Shown here one piece after another: positions 6,283 through 6,901 of a DNA stretch of 6,901 nt. How positions within the stretch are numbered: position 1 is the first letter of the stretch; each line of letters starts with the position of its first letter. The stretch lies in contig JASLBX010000068.1 in NCBI GenBank assembly GCA_030146385.1, forward strand, positions 1 through 6,901, written 5' to 3'. Below the pieces are notes generated by a model that saw nothing but the letters and a program-made list of their open reading frames with translations, was not told the origin of the DNA and did not search any database. This DNA is from Jiangellaceae bacterium. GTDB taxonomy: Bacteria > Actinomycetota > Actinomycetes > Jiangellales > Jiangellaceae. The position numbers and the translations under genes were made by a program.

Positions 6283-6901
6283 ATGGACGCTACGACAACG
6301 TTCGTGATCGTCGGCGGCGGGCTGGCCGGCGCGAAGGCGGCCGAGACGCTCCGTGACGAGGGGTTTGAGGGCCGGGTCGTTCTGCTCACCGACGAGGCGG
6401 AGCGGCCGTATGAACGTCCCCCGCTGTCCAAGGGATACCTGCTCGGCAACGACGAGCGCGAGGTGGCGTTCGTCCACCCTGAGTCGTGGTACGCCGACCA
6501 CGACGTCGACCTCCGGCTCAAGGCTCGGGTGACCGCCCTGGACCCGGACGCGCACGAGGTGGAGATCGAGGGCGGCGAGCGGGTTGGATACGACAAGCTG
6601 CTGCTGGCCACAGGCTCTGAGCCGCGGCGGCTGGGTGTAGCAGGTGCCGATCTGCCAGACGTCCGGTACCTGCGCAACCTGCCCGACTCGGACCACCTGC
6701 TCGACGTGCTGGAGGAGGGGCACCGGGTCGCGGTCGTCGGCGGCGGGTGGATCGGCTTGGAGGTCGCGGCGGCGGCGCGGACGCATGGCGCCGAGGTCAC
6801 GCTCGTCGAGGTCGCCGACCTGCCGCTGCTCGGCGTGCTCGGCGAGGACGTCGCGTTGGCGTTCGCCGGCCTGCACCGGGATCACGGCGTCGACCTGCGG
6901 C
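6283..6901 (+). CDS. FAD/NAD(P)-dependent ferredoxin-reductase-like oxidoreductase (3' end cut by window edge)
   Basis: The first 206 residues of a two-dinucleotide-domain flavoprotein; the C-terminal part is outside the window. An FAD-binding Rossmann motif opens the protein (FVIVGGGLAGAKAAETLR, residues 7-24, GGGLAG at 11-16). RPYERPPLSKGYL (41-53) follows, which is typical of ferredoxin/rubredoxin reductases and AIF-like enzymes. LLLATGSEPRRL (106-117) is the second FAD-contact segment. A NAD(P)H-binding GxGxxG is in VAVVGGGWIGLEVAAAA (149-165). Such enzymes pass electrons from NAD(P)H through FAD to a ferredoxin or similar small iron-sulfur protein; the partner is not visible here. The start at 6283 is the first ATG before the Rossmann strand, with AGGG 8 bases upstream. 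It sits 32 bases after the dGTPase gene on the same strand. Family confident, electron partner and pathway unknown. Confidence 0.92.
   Translation, partial: MDATTTFVIVGGGLAGAKAAETLRDEGFEGRVVLLTDEAERPYERPPLSKGYLLGNDEREVAFVHPESWYADHDVDLRLKARVTALDPDAHEVEIEGGERVGYDKLLLATGSEPRRLGVAGADLPDVRYLRNLPDSDHLLDVLEEGHRVAVVGGGWIGLEVAAAARTHGAEVTLVEVADLPLLGVLGEDVALAFAGLHRDHGVDLR

Overview
The window is very GC-rich, and its third codon positions are almost all G or C. It uses TTG and ATG starts, packs its genes tightly, and carries TANNNT-type -10 elements close to start codons. This points to an actinomycete (Actinomycetota). I cannot name the genus from sequence alone. Six protein genes are visible, and both end genes are cut by the window edges. 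I see no RNA gene, mobile element or CRISPR array.

Left block (1-4997): a LacI-family regulator on the minus strand (<1-494) is transcribed away from a three-gene plus-strand operon. In order, the operon holds an L-fucose/L-arabinose isomerase-superfamily protein (621-2045), an FGGY sugar kinase (2045-3535, joined to the isomerase by a TGATG stop/start overlap), and a formylglycine-type sulfatase without a signal peptide (3540-4997). The 126-bp divergent intergenic region holds a good plus-strand promoter, a plausible minus-strand promoter, and two near-perfect palindromes that sit where LacI operators are expected.

The simplest reading is an inducible cassette. A sulfated sugar, or a sulfated sugar derivative, enters the cell, is desulfated in the cytoplasm, isomerised from aldose to ketose, and phosphorylated. 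An aldolase and a transporter would complete such a pathway, but neither is in the window. The sulfated-sugar idea and the order of steps are inference. The family assignments are well supported by motifs.

Right block (4998-6901): the operon abuts, with only a 20-bp gap, a housekeeping-type HD-domain dNTP triphosphohydrolase (dGTPase-like, 5018-6250). An FAD/NAD(P)-dependent ferredoxin-reductase-like flavoprotein (6283->6901) follows and is cut by the window end. Both have possible promoters of their own close to their start codons, so they are probably a separate transcriptional and functional unit from the sugar cassette. No gene-free stretch exceeds 300 bases.
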